From Arthrobacter sp. ISL-28 (GTDB taxonomy: Bacteria; Actinomycetota; Actinomycetes; Actinomycetales; Micrococcaceae): a stretch of DNA of 64,000 nucleotides. The position numbers and the translations under genes are program-made. The notes beneath the pieces were generated by a model. The model was not told the origin of the DNA. It saw only the letters and a program-made list of their open reading frames with translations, and did not search any database. The DNA lies in the NCBI RefSeq assembly GCF_018613875.1, contig NZ_JAGGPJ010000015.1, positions 62,001 to 126,000 of the forward strand, given 5' to 3'. This document shows, piece by piece, positions 1-9,655 of this stretch (position 1 is its first letter; each line of letters starts with the position of its first letter).

Positions 1-1671
1 CGGGGTGACACCCTGGGTGTATTCCAGCTCGACGGCGGCCCCATGCGCTCCCTCCTGAAGCTCATGAAGCCTGACAACTTCGAAGACATCTCCGCGGTGC
101 TGGCCCTCTACCGGCCCGGGCCCATGGGCGCGAACGCGCACACCGACTACGCGTTGCGCAAAAACAAGATCCAGGAGGTCATTCCGATCCATCCTGAGCT
201 GGAGGAACCGCTCGCCGAAATCCTCGGCGGGACCTACGGCCTGATCGTGTATCAGGAGCAGGTTATGGCCGTGGCGCAGAAGCTCGCCGGCTATACCCTG
301 GGCCAGGCCGACATCCTGCGGCGGGCCATGGGCAAGAAGAAGAAGTCCGAGCTGGACAAGCAGTTCGCCGGCTTCTCCCAGGGCATGCAGGACAACGGCT
401 ACTCCATGGCCGCGGTCAAGACCCTCTGGGACATCCTGCTGCCGTTCTCCGACTACGCCTTCAACAAGGCGCACTCGGCCGCCTACGGCGTGATCTCCTA
501 CTGGACCGCCTACCTGAAGGCGCATTACGCGCCGGAGTACATGGCCGCCCTGCTGACCTCGGTCGGCGACGACAAGGACAAGTCCGCAATTTACCTCAAC
601 GAATGCCGGCGGATGGGCATCACCGTGCTGCCGCCCGATGTCAATGAGTCGGCGCTCAACTTCACCCCTGTTGGCAACGACATCCGCTTCGGCATGGGCG
701 CCATCCGGAACGTCGGCGTCAACGCCGTCGAAGCCATGGTGGCCGCGCGCGAAAAGGAAGGCGCCTACACCTCCTTCAAGGACTACCTGATGAAGGTGCC
801 GGCCGTCGTGTGCAACAAGCGCACGATCGAATCCCTGATCAAGGCCGGGGCCTTCGATTCCCTCGGGCACCACCGGCGCGCGCTGGCGTTGATCCACGAA
901 GAAGCAATCGATTCCGTCATCACGCTCAAGCGCAATGAGGCGATCGGCCAGTTCGATCTCTTCGCCGGTTTCGACGAGGCGGAATCCGAGGCGTCACTGA
1001 GTATCGAGATTCCCGATCTCCCGGAATGGGAGAAGAAGGACAAGCTCTCGTTCGAACGCGACATGCTCGGCCTCTACGTCTCCGACCACCCGCTGCAGGG
1101 GCTCGAAGGGCTCCTGAGCCAGCACGCCGATCAGTCCATCACCTCGATCATCGCCGAAGACGGGCCGCAGGACGGTGCGATCGTGACCATTTCGGGCATG
1201 ATCACGTCGCTCAGCCGCAGGATCGCCAAGGCCAGCGGCAACGCCTATGCCAGGGCCGAGATCGAGGACCTTGGCGGTTCCATGGAAGTCATGTTCTTCG
1301 GCCAGGTGTACGGCCCCATCGCGTCGGTTCTCGCCGAGGACCTCATCGTGGTGGTCAAGGGCCGCCTGCAGCGGCGCGACGACGGCGCCGTCACCTTGAA
1401 CTGCATGGAACTTTCCGTGCCGGACCTGAGCCAGGGCACCAACGGCCCCCTCATGATCACGATGCCCACGCACAAGGCCACGGAGGCAGTGGTCACCGAA
1501 CTGGGGGAGGTGCTGCGCAACCACCGGGGAAACTCCGAGGTGCGGATCAACCTGCAGGGCGACACGCGCGTAGAGGTCATGGGCCTGCCCGTGCACCTGC
1601 GCGTCAACCCCAACCCGTCTCTCTTCGGGGACCTCAAGGTGCTGCTCGGCCCTGCCTGCCTGGACGTCTAG
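1..1671 (+). CDS. dnaE: DNA polymerase III subunit alpha, C-terminal part (5' end outside window)
   Basis: Replicative polymerase subunit. The frame is open from base 1, so the start lies upstream and 556 residues are visible. Family landmarks are GVFQLDG just inside the window, the YRPGPMG segment, IVYQEQVM, the helix-hairpin-helix region (PPDVNES), and a late OB-fold (about residues 380-460, starting VTISGMITSLSRR) before the C-terminal tail. The PHP domain and the catalytic palm aspartates would be upstream and cannot be checked. No intrinsic terminator is obvious before the convergent flavin reductase gene, which ends 17 bp away. Identity is very secure; it could be DnaE1 or a paralogue, and DnaE1 is the likely one in this core context. 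Confidence 0.97.
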   Translation, partial: RGDTLGVFQLDGGPMRSLLKLMKPDNFEDISAVLALYRPGPMGANAHTDYALRKNKIQEVIPIHPELEEPLAEILGGTYGLIVYQEQVMAVAQKLAGYTLGQADILRRAMGKKKKSELDKQFAGFSQGMQDNGYSMAAVKTLWDILLPFSDYAFNKAHSAAYGVISYWTAYLKAHYAPEYMAALLTSVGDDKDKSAIYLNECRRMGITVLPPDVNESALNFTPVGNDIRFGMGAIRNVGVNAVEAMVAAREKEGAYTSFKDYLMKVPAVVCNKRTIESLIKAGAFDSLGHHRRALALIHEEAIDSVITLKRNEAIGQFDLFAGFDEAESEASLSIEIPDLPEWEKKDKLSFERDMLGLYVSDHPLQGLEGLLSQHADQSITSIIAEDGPQDGAIVTISGMITSLSRRIAKASGNAYARAEIEDLGGSMEVMFFGQVYGPIASVLAEDLIVVVKGRLQRRDDGAVTLNCMELSVPDLSQGTNGPLMITMPTHKATEAVVTELGEVLRNHRGNSEVRINLQGDTRVEVMGLPVHLRVNPNPSLFGDLKVLLGPACLDV

Positions 1672-1688
1672 GGCTAAATTTCCTGGCG

Positions 1689-2219
1689 CTAAATCTCGTA
1701 GTCGAGCGGCATGGGCTGGCCGTACGCGCCGGAATGGTAGAGCAGCGGTGCTCCGTCCTCGCCAACCTGGCCTTCCACCACTTCCACTACAACCACCGCA
1801 TTGTTCTCGAAGGAAAGCCGCATCTGGATCTTGCCGATCAGCCAGCCGGAAACATCCTTGAGGATGGGCACCTCGTAGGGTCCGAGGGCCCAGTGGTCCC
1901 CGCTGAAGCGCTCCTTGGTGCGGGCGAAACGGTCAGCCAGCTCCTGGTTTTCCAGGCCCAGCATGTGCACGCCGATGTACGTGGTGTTGGCCACAGCGGG
2001 CCAGGAACTCGAACTGCGTGCCATGTTGAAGGTGAAGCGCGGCGGCTTGGCTGACAGCGAGGCCACGGACGTCGCCGTGAAGCCGTGGGGAACCCCGTTG
2101 TAGTTCACCGTGACAATGGCAACTCCGGCTGCGTGCCGCCGGAACATTTCCTTGAACGTGCCCTCGAAGGCGTCATCATCTGAGGCCACTGTGATCGATC
2201 TCCCTGCTGAACTGTCCAT
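1689..2219 (-). CDS. flavin reductase family protein
   Basis: 176 aa, matching the flavin reductase-like (FMN-binding split-barrel) family. The N-terminal part has the typical FRRHAAGVAIVT and GFTATSVASLS segments, followed by PPRFTFNMARSSSSW, which contact flavin in this family. Such proteins reduce FMN or FAD with NAD(P)H, often for a two-component monooxygenase, but no oxygenase partner is adjacent. The gene is convergent with dnaE and divergent from the next membrane protein gene. The ATG at 2219 has only a weak upstream GGGA. The substrate is unknown. Confidence 0.85.
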   Translation of the reverse strand: MDSSAGRSITVASDDDAFEGTFKEMFRRHAAGVAIVTVNYNGVPHGFTATSVASLSAKPPRFTFNMARSSSSWPAVANTTYIGVHMLGLENQELADRFARTKERFSGDHWALGPYEVPILKDVSGWLIGKIQMRLSFENNAVVVVEVVEGQVGEDGAPLLYHSGAYGQPMPLDYEI

Positions 2220-2327
2220 AGTTTCGGTCCCTACTACAAGAGTATTGGCCTTCCGGGATGTTGCGTGATTTCAATGCGGTGCACGCCGTTTGCCGCAACA
2301 CTCGCCAACATTTGTTAACGTTTCCTC

Positions 2328-2906
2328 ATGACCCAGCCCGCTGCCTCATCTCCGGCCCGCCATCAGGACCAGGCGGGCAACGTCCGCGCGAACAGTTCCC
2401 TGGGGCAGCAGCGGAACCCACGCAGCCGGCTGTGGACGGCGGGAATTGCCGCTTCCGGACTACCTGCCGGCCTCCTGTGGTGGCTGCTGGCACCCGGCGG
2501 TCTGAACCTTGGTTCGGGCAATGCCGCCCTGGCATCGGGAGCCAACACCCAGGGCTGGCTCGCGCGGGATCTTGTTCTCGCCGGGCTGTTTGTCTTTGCG
2601 GGCTGCCTTGTCGCGGTCCTGCTGTCCGGCAGGAGGGATGCGGGATCGAGCCGAACGCTGCTGCTGTCTGTGGGTGCCAGCGGCGTGGCGGCCGTCCTCG
2701 CCTGGCAGACCGGGCTGTTGGCCGGACTCTGGCTTGGCGGGCCCCAGGACACCTCGGTCAGCGAGAGTGTGGCGTTTTCGCTGAGATCGTACTCGGTTCT
2801 GCTCCTTTGGCCGGCAGCTGCTGCGTGCGGTTACTTCGCCATCAGCGTGTTCGAATTGCTGCACCGCCCGCGGGACGGCCAGCCACCCGCCGGCGACCAC
2901 GTGTGA
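2328..2906 (+). CDS. hypothetical four-helix membrane protein
   Basis: 192 aa, no family recognised. A Gln/Ala-rich cytoplasmic N-terminus (about 30 residues) precedes four hydrophobic segments at about residues 36-58, 82-102, 112-133 and 150-172, and the protein ends in a short polar tail. The start is supported by a TAACGT hexamer at 2316-2321 exactly 6 bp before the ATG, with no Shine-Dalgarno sequence, as expected for a leaderless mRNA. hisD follows 43 bp downstream but has its own promoter-like hexamer, so co-transcription is uncertain. Confidence 0.75.
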   Translation: MTQPAASSPARHQDQAGNVRANSSLGQQRNPRSRLWTAGIAASGLPAGLLWWLLAPGGLNLGSGNAALASGANTQGWLARDLVLAGLFVFAGCLVAVLLSGRRDAGSSRTLLLSVGASGVAAVLAWQTGLLAGLWLGGPQDTSVSESVAFSLRSYSVLLLWPAAAACGYFAISVFELLHRPRDGQPPAGDHV

Positions 2907-2937
2907 CAGCGAGACGGCGGCGCCGGTCCCGGGACCG

Positions 2938-2943
2938 TAAAAT
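2938..2943 (+). promoter_or_regulatory. -10 hexamer of hisD
   Basis: TAAAAT ends 6 bp before the hisD GTG, so transcription would start at or next to the start codon. No clear -35 element is seen. The same spacing recurs at many genes in this window. Confidence 0.5.
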
Positions 2944-2949
2944 AAACCG

Positions 2950-4329
2950 GTGACCACTTCTCCGGACAGCCCCGTACGCCCGACTTCCTCCGCCGTCGAC
3001 TTCCGCACCGTAGATCTGCGGGGCCGCCGCCTGAGCCTTGCAGAGCTCCGCGGGGCGGTGCCTCGTGCCCGACACCAGACCGTGGCCGACGCCGAGCAGA
3101 AAGTCACCGACATCATTTCAGCGGTCCGGGAGCGGGGCTTCGCGGCCCTGGCGGATTTTGCCCGCCGCTTTGACGGTGTGGAGCAGGCGCATCCCCGCGT
3201 GCCGGCAGAGGCGCTCCAGTCCGCGCTGGACGGCCTGGACCCGGCTGTGCGTTCGGCGCTTGAGGAGTCCATCAGCCGTGCCCGGCGGTTTGCCGACGGC
3301 CAGCGCCCCGCCGACATCGACGTCTCCCTCGGTGACGGGGCCGTTGTCAGCCAGAAGTGGGTGCCCGTGGCCAGGGTTGGCCTCTATGTACCGGGCGGGC
3401 TCGCCGTTTACCCGTCGTCGGTCATCATGAACGTTGTTCCTGCGCTGGCAGCAGGGGTGGAATCCATCGCGCTGGCGTCGCCGCCGCAGAGGGACTTCGG
3501 CGGGCTCCCGCACCCCACGATTCTGGCGGCGGCGGCGCTGCTGGGCATTGGCGAGGTGTATGCGATCGGCGGGGCCCAGGCCATCGCCGCGTTGGCATAT
3601 GGTGTGCCGGGAGGAGTAGCGGATGAAGCAGCCCTGGAACCAGTGGACGTGGTGACCGGCCCCGGGAACATCTTCGTGGCCACGGCCAAGCGCCTCGTCA
3701 AAGGAGTCGTGGGAATCGACTCCGAGGCGGGCACGACGGAGATCGCCATTCTGGCCGACGCCACGGCCCGGCCGGCCTTCGTTGCCGCAGACCTGATCAG
3801 CCAGGCCGAACACGACCCGAAGGCAGCATCGGTCCTGATCACTGACTCGGAGCGGCTTGCCGCCGACGTCCGCGGGGAGCTTGAGCGTCAGGCTGCGGCC
3901 ACCAAGCACGGCGACCGCGTGCGTGAAGCGCTCTCCGGCCCGCAGTCCGGGGTGGTGCTGGTGGACGACCTTGAGCAGGGCATTGCGGCGTGCGACGCCT
4001 ACGCGGCCGAACACCTTGAGATCATGACGGCGGACGCCTCCGCCGTCGCCGCGCGGATCAGAAATGCCGGCGCCATTTTCGTGGGGGACTACAGCCCCGT
4101 GAGCCTTGGCGATTACTGTGCGGGATCGAACCACGTCCTGCCCACCAGCGGGACCGCCGCTTTCTCCTCCGGACTTAACGTGACAACGTTCCTGCGCGCC
4201 ATCCAGGTCATCAACTACACGGAATCCGCGTTGGAAGAGGTCAGCGGGCACATCGTGAGCCTGGCCGGAGCGGAAGATCTTCCCGCCCACGGAGATGCTG
4301 TAGCTGCCCGGTTCAGGGCAGGCCGCTGA
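2950..4329 (+). CDS. hisD: histidinol dehydrogenase
   Basis: 459 aa. Catalyses the last two steps of histidine synthesis, L-histidinol to L-histidine, with NAD+ and zinc. Predicted zinc ligands are Q285, H288 (in QAEHDP), D388 (in GDYCAGSNH) and H447. The catalytic Glu-His pair is E354-H355 (AEHLEIM). The NAD-binding stretch [14 protein letters not shown] is intact. The GTG start lies exactly 6 bp after a TAAAAT hexamer (2938-2943), so the mRNA is probably leaderless. hisC/hisB, often next in actinobacteria, are absent; nrdR follows instead with its own control region. Confidence 0.97.
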   Translation: MTTSPDSPVRPTSSAVDFRTVDLRGRRLSLAELRGAVPRARHQTVADAEQKVTDIISAVRERGFAALADFARRFDGVEQAHPRVPAEALQSALDGLDPAVRSALEESISRARRFADGQRPADIDVSLGDGAVVSQKWVPVARVGLYVPGGLAVYPSSVIMNVVPALAAGVESIALASPPQRDFGGLPHPTILAAAALLGIGEVYAIGGAQAIAALAYGVPGGVADEAALEPVDVVTGPGNIFVATAKRLVKGVVGIDSEAGTTEIAILADATARPAFVAADLISQAEHDPKAASVLITDSERLAADVRGELERQAAATKHGDRVREALSGPQSGVVLVDDLEQGIAACDAYAAEHLEIMTADASAVAARIRNAGAIFVGDYSPVSLGDYCAGSNHVLPTSGTAAFSSGLNVTTFLRAIQVINYTESALEEVSGHIVSLAGAEDLPAHGDAVAARFRAGR

Positions 4330-4377
4330 CCACTACATGTGGTAATTACAGGATTGTTATTCGGCTACATCTGGTCG
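4330..4377 (+). promoter_or_regulatory. tandem NrdR-box-like repeats upstream of nrdR
   Basis: Two 16-bp elements, CCACTACATGTGGTAA (4330-4345) and CGGCTACATCTGGTCG (4362-4377), share a CTACATNTGGT core. They are spaced 32 bp apart, about three helical turns, which is the usual layout of paired NrdR boxes. The second lies between a possible -35 (TTGTTA, 4354-4359) and -10 (TAAACT, 4378-4383). This suggests nrdR autoregulation. The match to the published consensus is partial, so this is inference. Confidence 0.55.
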
Positions 4378-4449
4378 TAAACTGGTTCCGGGAAGAGGCA
4401 TCGGGCACCATGCCCGGGCCGCCGCTGCGCACCAGGGGAAGGAACGAAC

Positions 4450-4947
4450 ATGTACTGTCCGTTTTGCCGTAACCCCGACTCGCGCGTGGTCGACAGCCGC
4501 ATGGCCGATGACGGTTCAGCCATCAGGCGGCGCAGGCAGTGCCCTGAATGCGGCCGCCGGTTCACCACGGTCGAAACCACCAGCCTCTCCGTGATTAAGC
4601 GGTCCGGCGTGGGCGAACCGTTCAGCCGCAGCAAGGTCATTAACGGTGTCCGCAAGGCCTGCCAGGGCAGGCCCGTCAGCGAGGATGACCTCGCCATGCT
4701 CGCGCAGGAAGTCGAGGAGAATATCAGGGCGTCCGGGGCAGCGGAAATCGACGCCCACGAGGTTGGCCTGATAATCCTCGGTCCGCTGCAGAAGCTGGAC
4801 AAGGTGGCATACCTTCGCTTCGCCAGCGTGTACCAGGCCTTCGAATCGCTGGAAGACTTCGAGTCCGCCATTGCACTGCTGCGCCACGAGGGCGACGTCG
4901 AGGCCAAGCGGCCCGAAGGCAAGAGCTCCGAAAAGAGCCCGCTCTAA
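4450..4947 (+). CDS. nrdR: transcriptional repressor NrdR
   Basis: 165 aa. Represses ribonucleotide reductase genes in response to ATP/dATP. The N-terminal zinc ribbon has C3, C6, C31 and C34. An ATP-cone domain spans about residues 46-136. The ATG is preceded by a good Shine-Dalgarno sequence (AAGGAA). Length and domain order are standard. No ribonucleotide reductase gene is in the window, so targets are elsewhere, apart from possible autoregulation through the tandem boxes upstream. The charged Lys/Glu/Ser tail after residue 150 is a dispensable-looking extension. The gene ends before a bidirectional terminator shared with ppgK. Confidence 0.97.
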   Translation: MYCPFCRNPDSRVVDSRMADDGSAIRRRRQCPECGRRFTTVETTSLSVIKRSGVGEPFSRSKVINGVRKACQGRPVSEDDLAMLAQEVEENIRASGAAEIDAHEVGLIILGPLQKLDKVAYLRFASVYQAFESLEDFESAIALLRHEGDVEAKRPEGKSSEKSPL

Positions 4948-5005
4948 GCTCCGGTGGCGGCAGTGGAGGGGAAGCCGCAGCCGCCACCGGCTCCAGGAAA
5001 ACGCA

Positions 5006-5034
5006 AAGGCGGCAGACGTTGTGTCTGCCGCCTT
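5006..5034. terminator. bidirectional intrinsic terminator between nrdR and ppgK
   Basis: AAGGCGGCAGAC (5006-5017) pairs perfectly with GTCTGCCGCCTT (5023-5034) around a 5-nt loop. The flanking A and T bases serve both strands. The two genes converge here. Confidence 0.85.
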
Positions 5035-5071
5035 CTACGTGCAGCGTGCCGGTGGTCCGCCGGCCGGTGAA

Positions 5072-5917
5072 CTACTTGGCGAGCTCGTGCTTGACCGCGA
5101 TTTCAAGGGCCGCGCCCACAATGCCGGCCTCATTCTTCAGCTTGGCCGGAACGATCGGGGTGCGCAGGCGCAGGCGCGGCAGGTACTCGTCCGCGCGCTT
5201 GGAGATGCCGCCGCCCACAATGAACAGTTCGGGGGAGAAGAGGAACTCCACATGCGAGAAGTAGCGCTGCAGGAGGACGCTGTACTCCTCCCAACTGAGG
5301 CCATCCCGTTCGCGCGCCACAGCTGACGCCTTGCTTTCGGCGTCGAAACCGTCGATCTCCAGGTGGCCTAGTTCGGCGTTGGGGACGAGGTTGCCGTTGA
5401 AGATGAAGGCGGAGCCGATTCCAGTACCCAGGGTAATCACCAGAACGGTGCCGCCGATTCCGGCACCGGCACCGTAGCGCGCCTCTGCAAGGCCAGCAGC
5501 ATCGGCGTCGTTAATGACCTCCACCGGGCGGCCCAGCCGCGCAGTGAGCAGTGCATCGATATCCGTGTTGATCCAGCTCTTGTCCACGTTGGCGGCGGAG
5601 TGGACCACGCCGTGCTGGATGATGCCGGGGAACGTCACGCCGACCGGGCTGTCTGCTTCGGGGGCGTCGGGGCGCGCGGAGAGCTCTTCGACGACCTTCG
5701 CCACGACCTCCACGACCGATTCAGGCGTGGCCGGCTGGGGCGTCGCCAGGCGGAAACGATCGCCGATCAGCTTGCCCTTCTTCAGGTCGACGATGCCGCC
5801 CTTGATTCCGGTCCCGCCGATGTCGATGCCGATCAGCGGTGCGTTCTTGCGGGTCTTTTCGTCCTTCTTGACCAATGGGTTTCCGTTCGTGGCAGGGTTG
5901 GGGCTCGGGCAGGGCAA
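5072..5917 (-). CDS. ppgK: polyphosphate glucokinase (ROK family)
   Basis: 281 aa from the longest start. Phosphorylates glucose using polyphosphate (and usually ATP). The phosphate-binding motif IGIDIGGTGIKGG, the LGTGIGSAF segment and a C-terminal GGGISKRADEYLP are typical of actinobacterial PpgK. Only TTG starts are available: 5917, or 5875, which has a GGA-containing site upstream and begins closer to the conserved domain; the latter may be the true start. The gene follows map on the same strand (43 bp gap), so the two are probably co-transcribed. In Mycobacterium ppgK sits beside sigA; here it does not. Confidence 0.93.
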   Translation of the reverse strand: MPCPSPNPATNGNPLVKKDEKTRKNAPLIGIDIGGTGIKGGIVDLKKGKLIGDRFRLATPQPATPESVVEVVAKVVEELSARPDAPEADSPVGVTFPGIIQHGVVHSAANVDKSWINTDIDALLTARLGRPVEVINDADAAGLAEARYGAGAGIGGTVLVITLGTGIGSAFIFNGNLVPNAELGHLEIDGFDAESKASAVARERDGLSWEEYSVLLQRYFSHVEFLFSPELFIVGGGISKRADEYLPRLRLRTPIVPAKLKNEAGIVGAALEIAVKHELAK

Positions 5918-5959
5918 GGGCGACTTGCCGGGGGAGTCAGGGGCCGGTACCGGCGGGGG

Positions 5960-6838
5960 TCAGGGAAGAGTGAGGATCTCGGCACCTGATTCGGTGACGA
6001 GGAGGGTATGTTCGAACTGCGCGGTGCGCTTGCGGTCGCGCGTCACAACGGTCCAGTCATCCGCCCACATGTCCCATTCAATGGCGCCCAGCGTGAGCAT
6101 GGGCTCGATGGTGAAGACCATGCCCGCCTCAATAATGGTGTTGTAGGCCGGCGCGGCGTCGTAGTGGGGAATGATCAGGCCGGTATGGAACGCCTCGCCG
6201 ACGCCGTGGCCGGTGAAATCACGGACTACGCCATAGCCGAAGCGCTTGGCATAGGATTCGATGGCTCGGCCGATGACATTGATCTGGCGCCCCGGGGCCA
6301 CTGCCTTGATGGCGCGGTTCAGGGACTCCTTGGTGCGCTCCACGAGCAGGCGCGATTCCTCGTCAACGTCCCCCACGAGGAAGGTGTAGTTCGTGTCGCC
6401 GTGTACTCCGCCGATGAAGGCCGTGATGTCGATGTTAATGATGTCGCCATCCTGGACCATGGTGCTGTCCGGAATCCCATGGCAGATCACTTCATTCAGC
6501 GACGAGCAGAGTGACTTGGGGAAGCCGCGGTATCCGAGGGTGGAGGGATAGGCCTTGTGGTCAAGAAGGAATTCGTGGCCGACGCGGTCCAGTTCGTCCG
6601 TGGTGACGCCCGGTGCGATGTATTTTCCGACCTCGACGATGGCCTGCGCCGCGATCTTGCTGGCCACGCGGATCTTCTCGATGGTTTCAGCAGACTTCAC
6701 TTCGGAGCCGGTGAATTTGGCCGGGCCGGGCTTGCCGACGTACTCGGGCCGCGGGATTGACGCGGGGACCAGCCGCTGGGGGCTGATAACTCCCGGGGTC
6801 AGGGTGCCGGTGGGTGCGGTCGAGGCTAAGGAAGGCAT
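5960..6838 (-). CDS. map: type I methionine aminopeptidase
   Basis: 292 aa. Removes the initiator Met from nascent proteins. The five metal-ligand contexts are present: [29 protein letters not shown] and FEHTLLV. An N-terminal extension of about 40 residues contains [11 protein letters not shown], as in actinobacterial MetAP1c-type enzymes, which carry an SH3-binding-like extension. I chose the ATG at 6838 rather than 6871 because a TATGAT hexamer (6845-6850) ends exactly 6 bp before it, giving a leaderless transcript. The upstream ATG would lie inside the promoter. ppgK follows. Confidence 0.95.
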   Translation of the reverse strand: MPSLASTAPTGTLTPGVISPQRLVPASIPRPEYVGKPGPAKFTGSEVKSAETIEKIRVASKIAAQAIVEVGKYIAPGVTTDELDRVGHEFLLDHKAYPSTLGYRGFPKSLCSSLNEVICHGIPDSTMVQDGDIINIDITAFIGGVHGDTNYTFLVGDVDEESRLLVERTKESLNRAIKAVAPGRQINVIGRAIESYAKRFGYGVVRDFTGHGVGEAFHTGLIIPHYDAAPAYNTIIEAGMVFTIEPMLTLGAIEWDMWADDWTVVTRDRKRTAQFEHTLLVTESGAEILTLP

Positions 6839-6844
6839 AGATTG

Positions 6845-6850
6845 ATCATA
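6845..6850 (-). promoter_or_regulatory. -10 hexamer of map
   Basis: TATGAT on the minus strand, one base from the consensus, sits 6 bp before the map ATG. A TTTACA-like -35 lies about 20 bp further upstream. This placement decides the start codon. Confidence 0.6.
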
Positions 6851-6958
6851 TAAGGCAGTGCAGATCGCCATGTAAATTTATGCGGCCACCGGTCACGGTT
6901 GCGGTTTACGTTACGTGGATCACGCGGCCCGCGGTCAAACCGGAAGCGAGGAACGTCG

Positions 6959-7123
6959 ATGCCTGAGTACTGGTACAACGTGAAGACCCATGAGGTGGAG
7001 GAAGACGCGATGTCTGACTGGACCCAGCTCATCGGCCCCTACAAGACCAGGGAAGAGGCCGAGCACGCAATGGAGAAAGTCCATGCCCGCAACGAGGCCT
7101 GGGAAAAATACGACGAGGACTGA
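6959..7123 (+). CDS. small SPOR-like protein
   Basis: 54 aa, very acidic. The sequence YWYNVKTHEVEED, then WTQLIGPYKTREEAEHAMEKVHARNEAW, resembles the short actinobacterial SPOR-domain-like proteins: an aromatic first strand, a G-PY-TREEAE turn and an amphipathic helix. The true ATG at 6959 has a GCGAGGA ribosome-binding site 8 nt upstream; the longer TTG reading lacks one. Peptidoglycan binding is known for full SPOR domains, but this protein has no membrane anchor or signal peptide, so its role is unknown. It is divergent from map and convergent with panB. Confidence 0.85.
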   Translation: MPEYWYNVKTHEVEEDAMSDWTQLIGPYKTREEAEHAMEKVHARNEAWEKYDED

Positions 7124-7145
7124 TGACCCCCGCGGCACGGGATAT

Positions 7146-8051
7146 TTAGAACGAGTGTTCCGGGCCGGGGAACTGGCCTGACCGGACATCCTCGCCGTAG
7201 GCCTTGGCTGCATCGCTGAGGGTAGTCCGCAGGTCGGCATACTGCTTGACGAACTTGGCCATTTTGCCGCCACGGAGTCCGGCCATGTCCTGCCAGACGA
7301 GGACCTGGCCGGTTGTCCTGTTCCCGGCACCGATGCCGACCGTTGGAACGGAGACGGCGGCGTCGACAGCTGCCGCCGTCTCCGCCGGGACCATCTCCAT
7401 GAGCACGCAGAAGGCTCCGGCGTCAGCCAAGGCGACTGCGTCATCGATCAGCCGCTGCACGTCGTCGCCGCGGCCCTGCACACGGTAGCCGCCCAGCGAG
7501 TGTTCACTCTGCGGCGTGAAGCCGATGTGCGCCATGACTGGAATGCCGGCCTGGACCATGGCCCGAACGGTCTCGGCGTAGAACTTGCCGCCCTCGATCT
7601 TGACGGCGTGTGCCAAGCCTTCTTTCAGGAAACGGACGCCGTTGGCCACTGCCTGCTGCGGCGAAACCTCATAGCTGCCGAACGGCAGGTCCGCCACCAC
7701 CAGGGCCCGCTTCGCCGAACGTGCGACGGCCCGGCACAGCGGCAGCAGCTCATCAACGGTGACGGGGAGGCTCGTTTCGTTGCCGAAGACGTTGTTCGAC
7801 GCCGAATCTCCGATCAGCAGCACCTCGATGCCGGCCTGGTCGAATATCTCCGCCGTGTACTGGTCATAGGCTGTCAGCATCGCAAAGTGCCCGCCGTTGA
7901 CTTTCGCCTGCTGCAGGTGGTGCGTGCGGACTTTCGCCACGGGCTTTGTACCGGTTTCCGACGACGGCGCTGCGGCCGCCGCGGGACCGTTTCCGTAGGG
8001 GGCGGGTACTTCCGCGGACATGCTTGAGTCGGGACTGCTGCTGGAGGCCAT
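7146..8051 (-). CDS. panB: 3-methyl-2-oxobutanoate hydroxymethyltransferase
   Basis: 301 aa. First committed step of pantothenate synthesis: transfers a hydroxymethyl group from methylene-tetrahydrofolate to 2-oxoisovalerate. Family motifs seen are [54 protein letters not shown] and VLMEMVPAE. An Ala/Ser/Pro-rich N-terminal extension of about 40 residues precedes the TIM barrel. A TACGCT hexamer lies 7 bp before the ATG with no Shine-Dalgarno sequence, so it is probably leaderless. Other pan genes are not nearby. Confidence 0.95.
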   Translation of the reverse strand: MASSSSPDSSMSAEVPAPYGNGPAAAAAPSSETGTKPVAKVRTHHLQQAKVNGGHFAMLTAYDQYTAEIFDQAGIEVLLIGDSASNNVFGNETSLPVTVDELLPLCRAVARSAKRALVVADLPFGSYEVSPQQAVANGVRFLKEGLAHAVKIEGGKFYAETVRAMVQAGIPVMAHIGFTPQSEHSLGGYRVQGRGDDVQRLIDDAVALADAGAFCVLMEMVPAETAAAVDAAVSVPTVGIGAGNRTTGQVLVWQDMAGLRGGKMAKFVKQYADLRTTLSDAAKAYGEDVRSGQFPGPEHSF

Positions 8052-8305
8052 AGGCTAGAGCGTAATCCGAGACCGGACGTCCTAGCCACCGGGCAGCGGC
8101 GGCCTGGTGGTGATTCCCGTCACAGCCGCACGCTGCGTGTTGCCCGCCAAGGGGCTTTCCGGCCCTTCCCCGTGTTAACGCTGTGTTACGGGCCGCCCCT
8201 GCGCCAGCATCAGGCGTGAATGCTTAGTAAAGTGATTCGTGAGCTGCCGCCGGCTCCGTCGATGTTGGGCCGCGGCGTGAACGTTGACCCGGAGAAGAGG
8301 CCTTC

Positions 8306-9646
8306 ATGGACCGCCAGCAAGAGTTTGTCCTGCGCACGATCGAAGAGCGTGACGTACGGTTCGTGCGCCTCTGGTTCACCGACGTCGTGGGTTCACTCAA
8401 GTCGGTGGCGCTTGCTCCGGCCGAAGTTGAGGGCGCCTTCGAAGAGGGCCTGGGCTTCGACGGGTCATCGATCGAGGGCCTGGCCCGCGTCTTCGAATCC
8501 GACATGCTGGCCCAGCCGGACCCCGCCACGTTCCAGATCCTGCCTTGGCGCGGCGAAACCGAACAGACGTCCAGGATGTTCTGCGACATTCTGACCCCCG
8601 ACGGCGAGCCTTCCGCCGCGGACCCCCGCAACGTCCTCAAGCGCACGCTGGCCAAGGCCGCCGACATGGGCTTCACGTGCTACACGCACCCCGAAATCGA
8701 GTTTTACCTCCTGAAATCCCAGGAACCGGGTCCCGACGGCGCCCCGATCCCCGTGGATGAAGGCGGCTACTTCGACCATGTACCCGGCGGTGTGGCACAG
8801 GACTTCCGCCGGACCGCAGTGACCATGCTCGAATCGGTGGGCATTTCCGTAGAGTTCAGCCACCACGAGGCCGGGCCGGGGCAGAACGAAATTGACCTCC
8901 GTTACGCGGACGCACTCCAGACGGCGGACAACATCATGACGTTCCGCACCGTCATCAAGGAAGTTGCGCTCCAGCAGGGGACGTACGCGACGTTCATGCC
9001 CAAGCCGTTCACGGCGCATCCGGGCTCGGGCATGCACACGCACTTCTCGCTTTTTGAGGGCGACACCAACGCCTTCTTTGAAGCTGGCGCTGAATTCCAG
9101 CTGTCCGAAACAGCCCGTCAGTTCATCGCCGGCATTCTCAAGCACGCCCACGAATTCACGGCCGTGACCAACCAGTTCGTGAACTCCTACAAGCGTCTCT
9201 GGGGCGGGGGAGAGGCGCCCAGCTACCTGAGCTGGGGCCACAACAACCGCTCCGCCCTTGTGCGGGTGCCCCTGTACAAGCCGGGCAAGGGCCAGTCAGC
9301 CCGCATCGAATACCGCGGCATTGACTCTGCGGCCAACCCGTACCTGGCGTACGCGGTGCTGCTGGGTGCAGGGCTCAAGGGAATCGAGGAGGGCTACCAG
9401 CTTCCCGCGGCGGCAGAGGACGACATCTGGTCGCTGAGTTCGGCCGAGCGCCGGGCCATGGGTCACGACCCCCTGCCGGCCAGCCTGCACGACGCCATCC
9501 GCAGCATGGAGGAATCCGAACTCATGCCGCAGATCCTGGGGGAGCAGGTATTCGAGCACTTCCTGCGCAACAAGCGGGCCGAGTGGCAGGACTACCGTCT
9601 GCAGGTGACGGCCTATGAGCTGCAGCGCAACCTCGGAATTCTTTAG
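8306..9646 (+). CDS. glnA2: type I glutamine synthetase, GlnA2-like
   Basis: 446 aa. Makes glutamine from glutamate, ammonia and ATP; Mycobacterium and Streptomyces GlnA2 proteins are accessory forms, some specialised for other substrates. Landmarks are LGFDGSSIEG, HPEIEFYLL, SHHEAGPGQNEIDLRY, MPKPF, GSGMHTHFSLF and RIEYRGID. The adenylylation loop reads DDIWSLS: the target Tyr of GlnA1-type enzymes is Trp, so control by the adjacent GlnE is unlikely. A GGAGAAGAGG ribosome-binding site precedes the ATG. glnE begins 9 bp after the stop, a likely two-gene operon. Confidence 0.93.
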   Translation: MDRQQEFVLRTIEERDVRFVRLWFTDVVGSLKSVALAPAEVEGAFEEGLGFDGSSIEGLARVFESDMLAQPDPATFQILPWRGETEQTSRMFCDILTPDGEPSAADPRNVLKRTLAKAADMGFTCYTHPEIEFYLLKSQEPGPDGAPIPVDEGGYFDHVPGGVAQDFRRTAVTMLESVGISVEFSHHEAGPGQNEIDLRYADALQTADNIMTFRTVIKEVALQQGTYATFMPKPFTAHPGSGMHTHFSLFEGDTNAFFEAGAEFQLSETARQFIAGILKHAHEFTAVTNQFVNSYKRLWGGGEAPSYLSWGHNNRSALVRVPLYKPGKGQSARIEYRGIDSAANPYLAYAVLLGAGLKGIEEGYQLPAAAEDDIWSLSSAERRAMGHDPLPASLHDAIRSMEESELMPQILGEQVFEHFLRNKRAEWQDYRLQVTAYELQRNLGIL

Positions 9647-9655
9647 GCGATTGCG

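Noticed and set aside
8160-8200. Possible GlnR box upstream of glnA2 (GTAAC-N6-TTAAC on the minus strand)
   Set aside because: Only one half-site matches. The second has just 3 of 5 bases and no further repeats follow with the right spacing.
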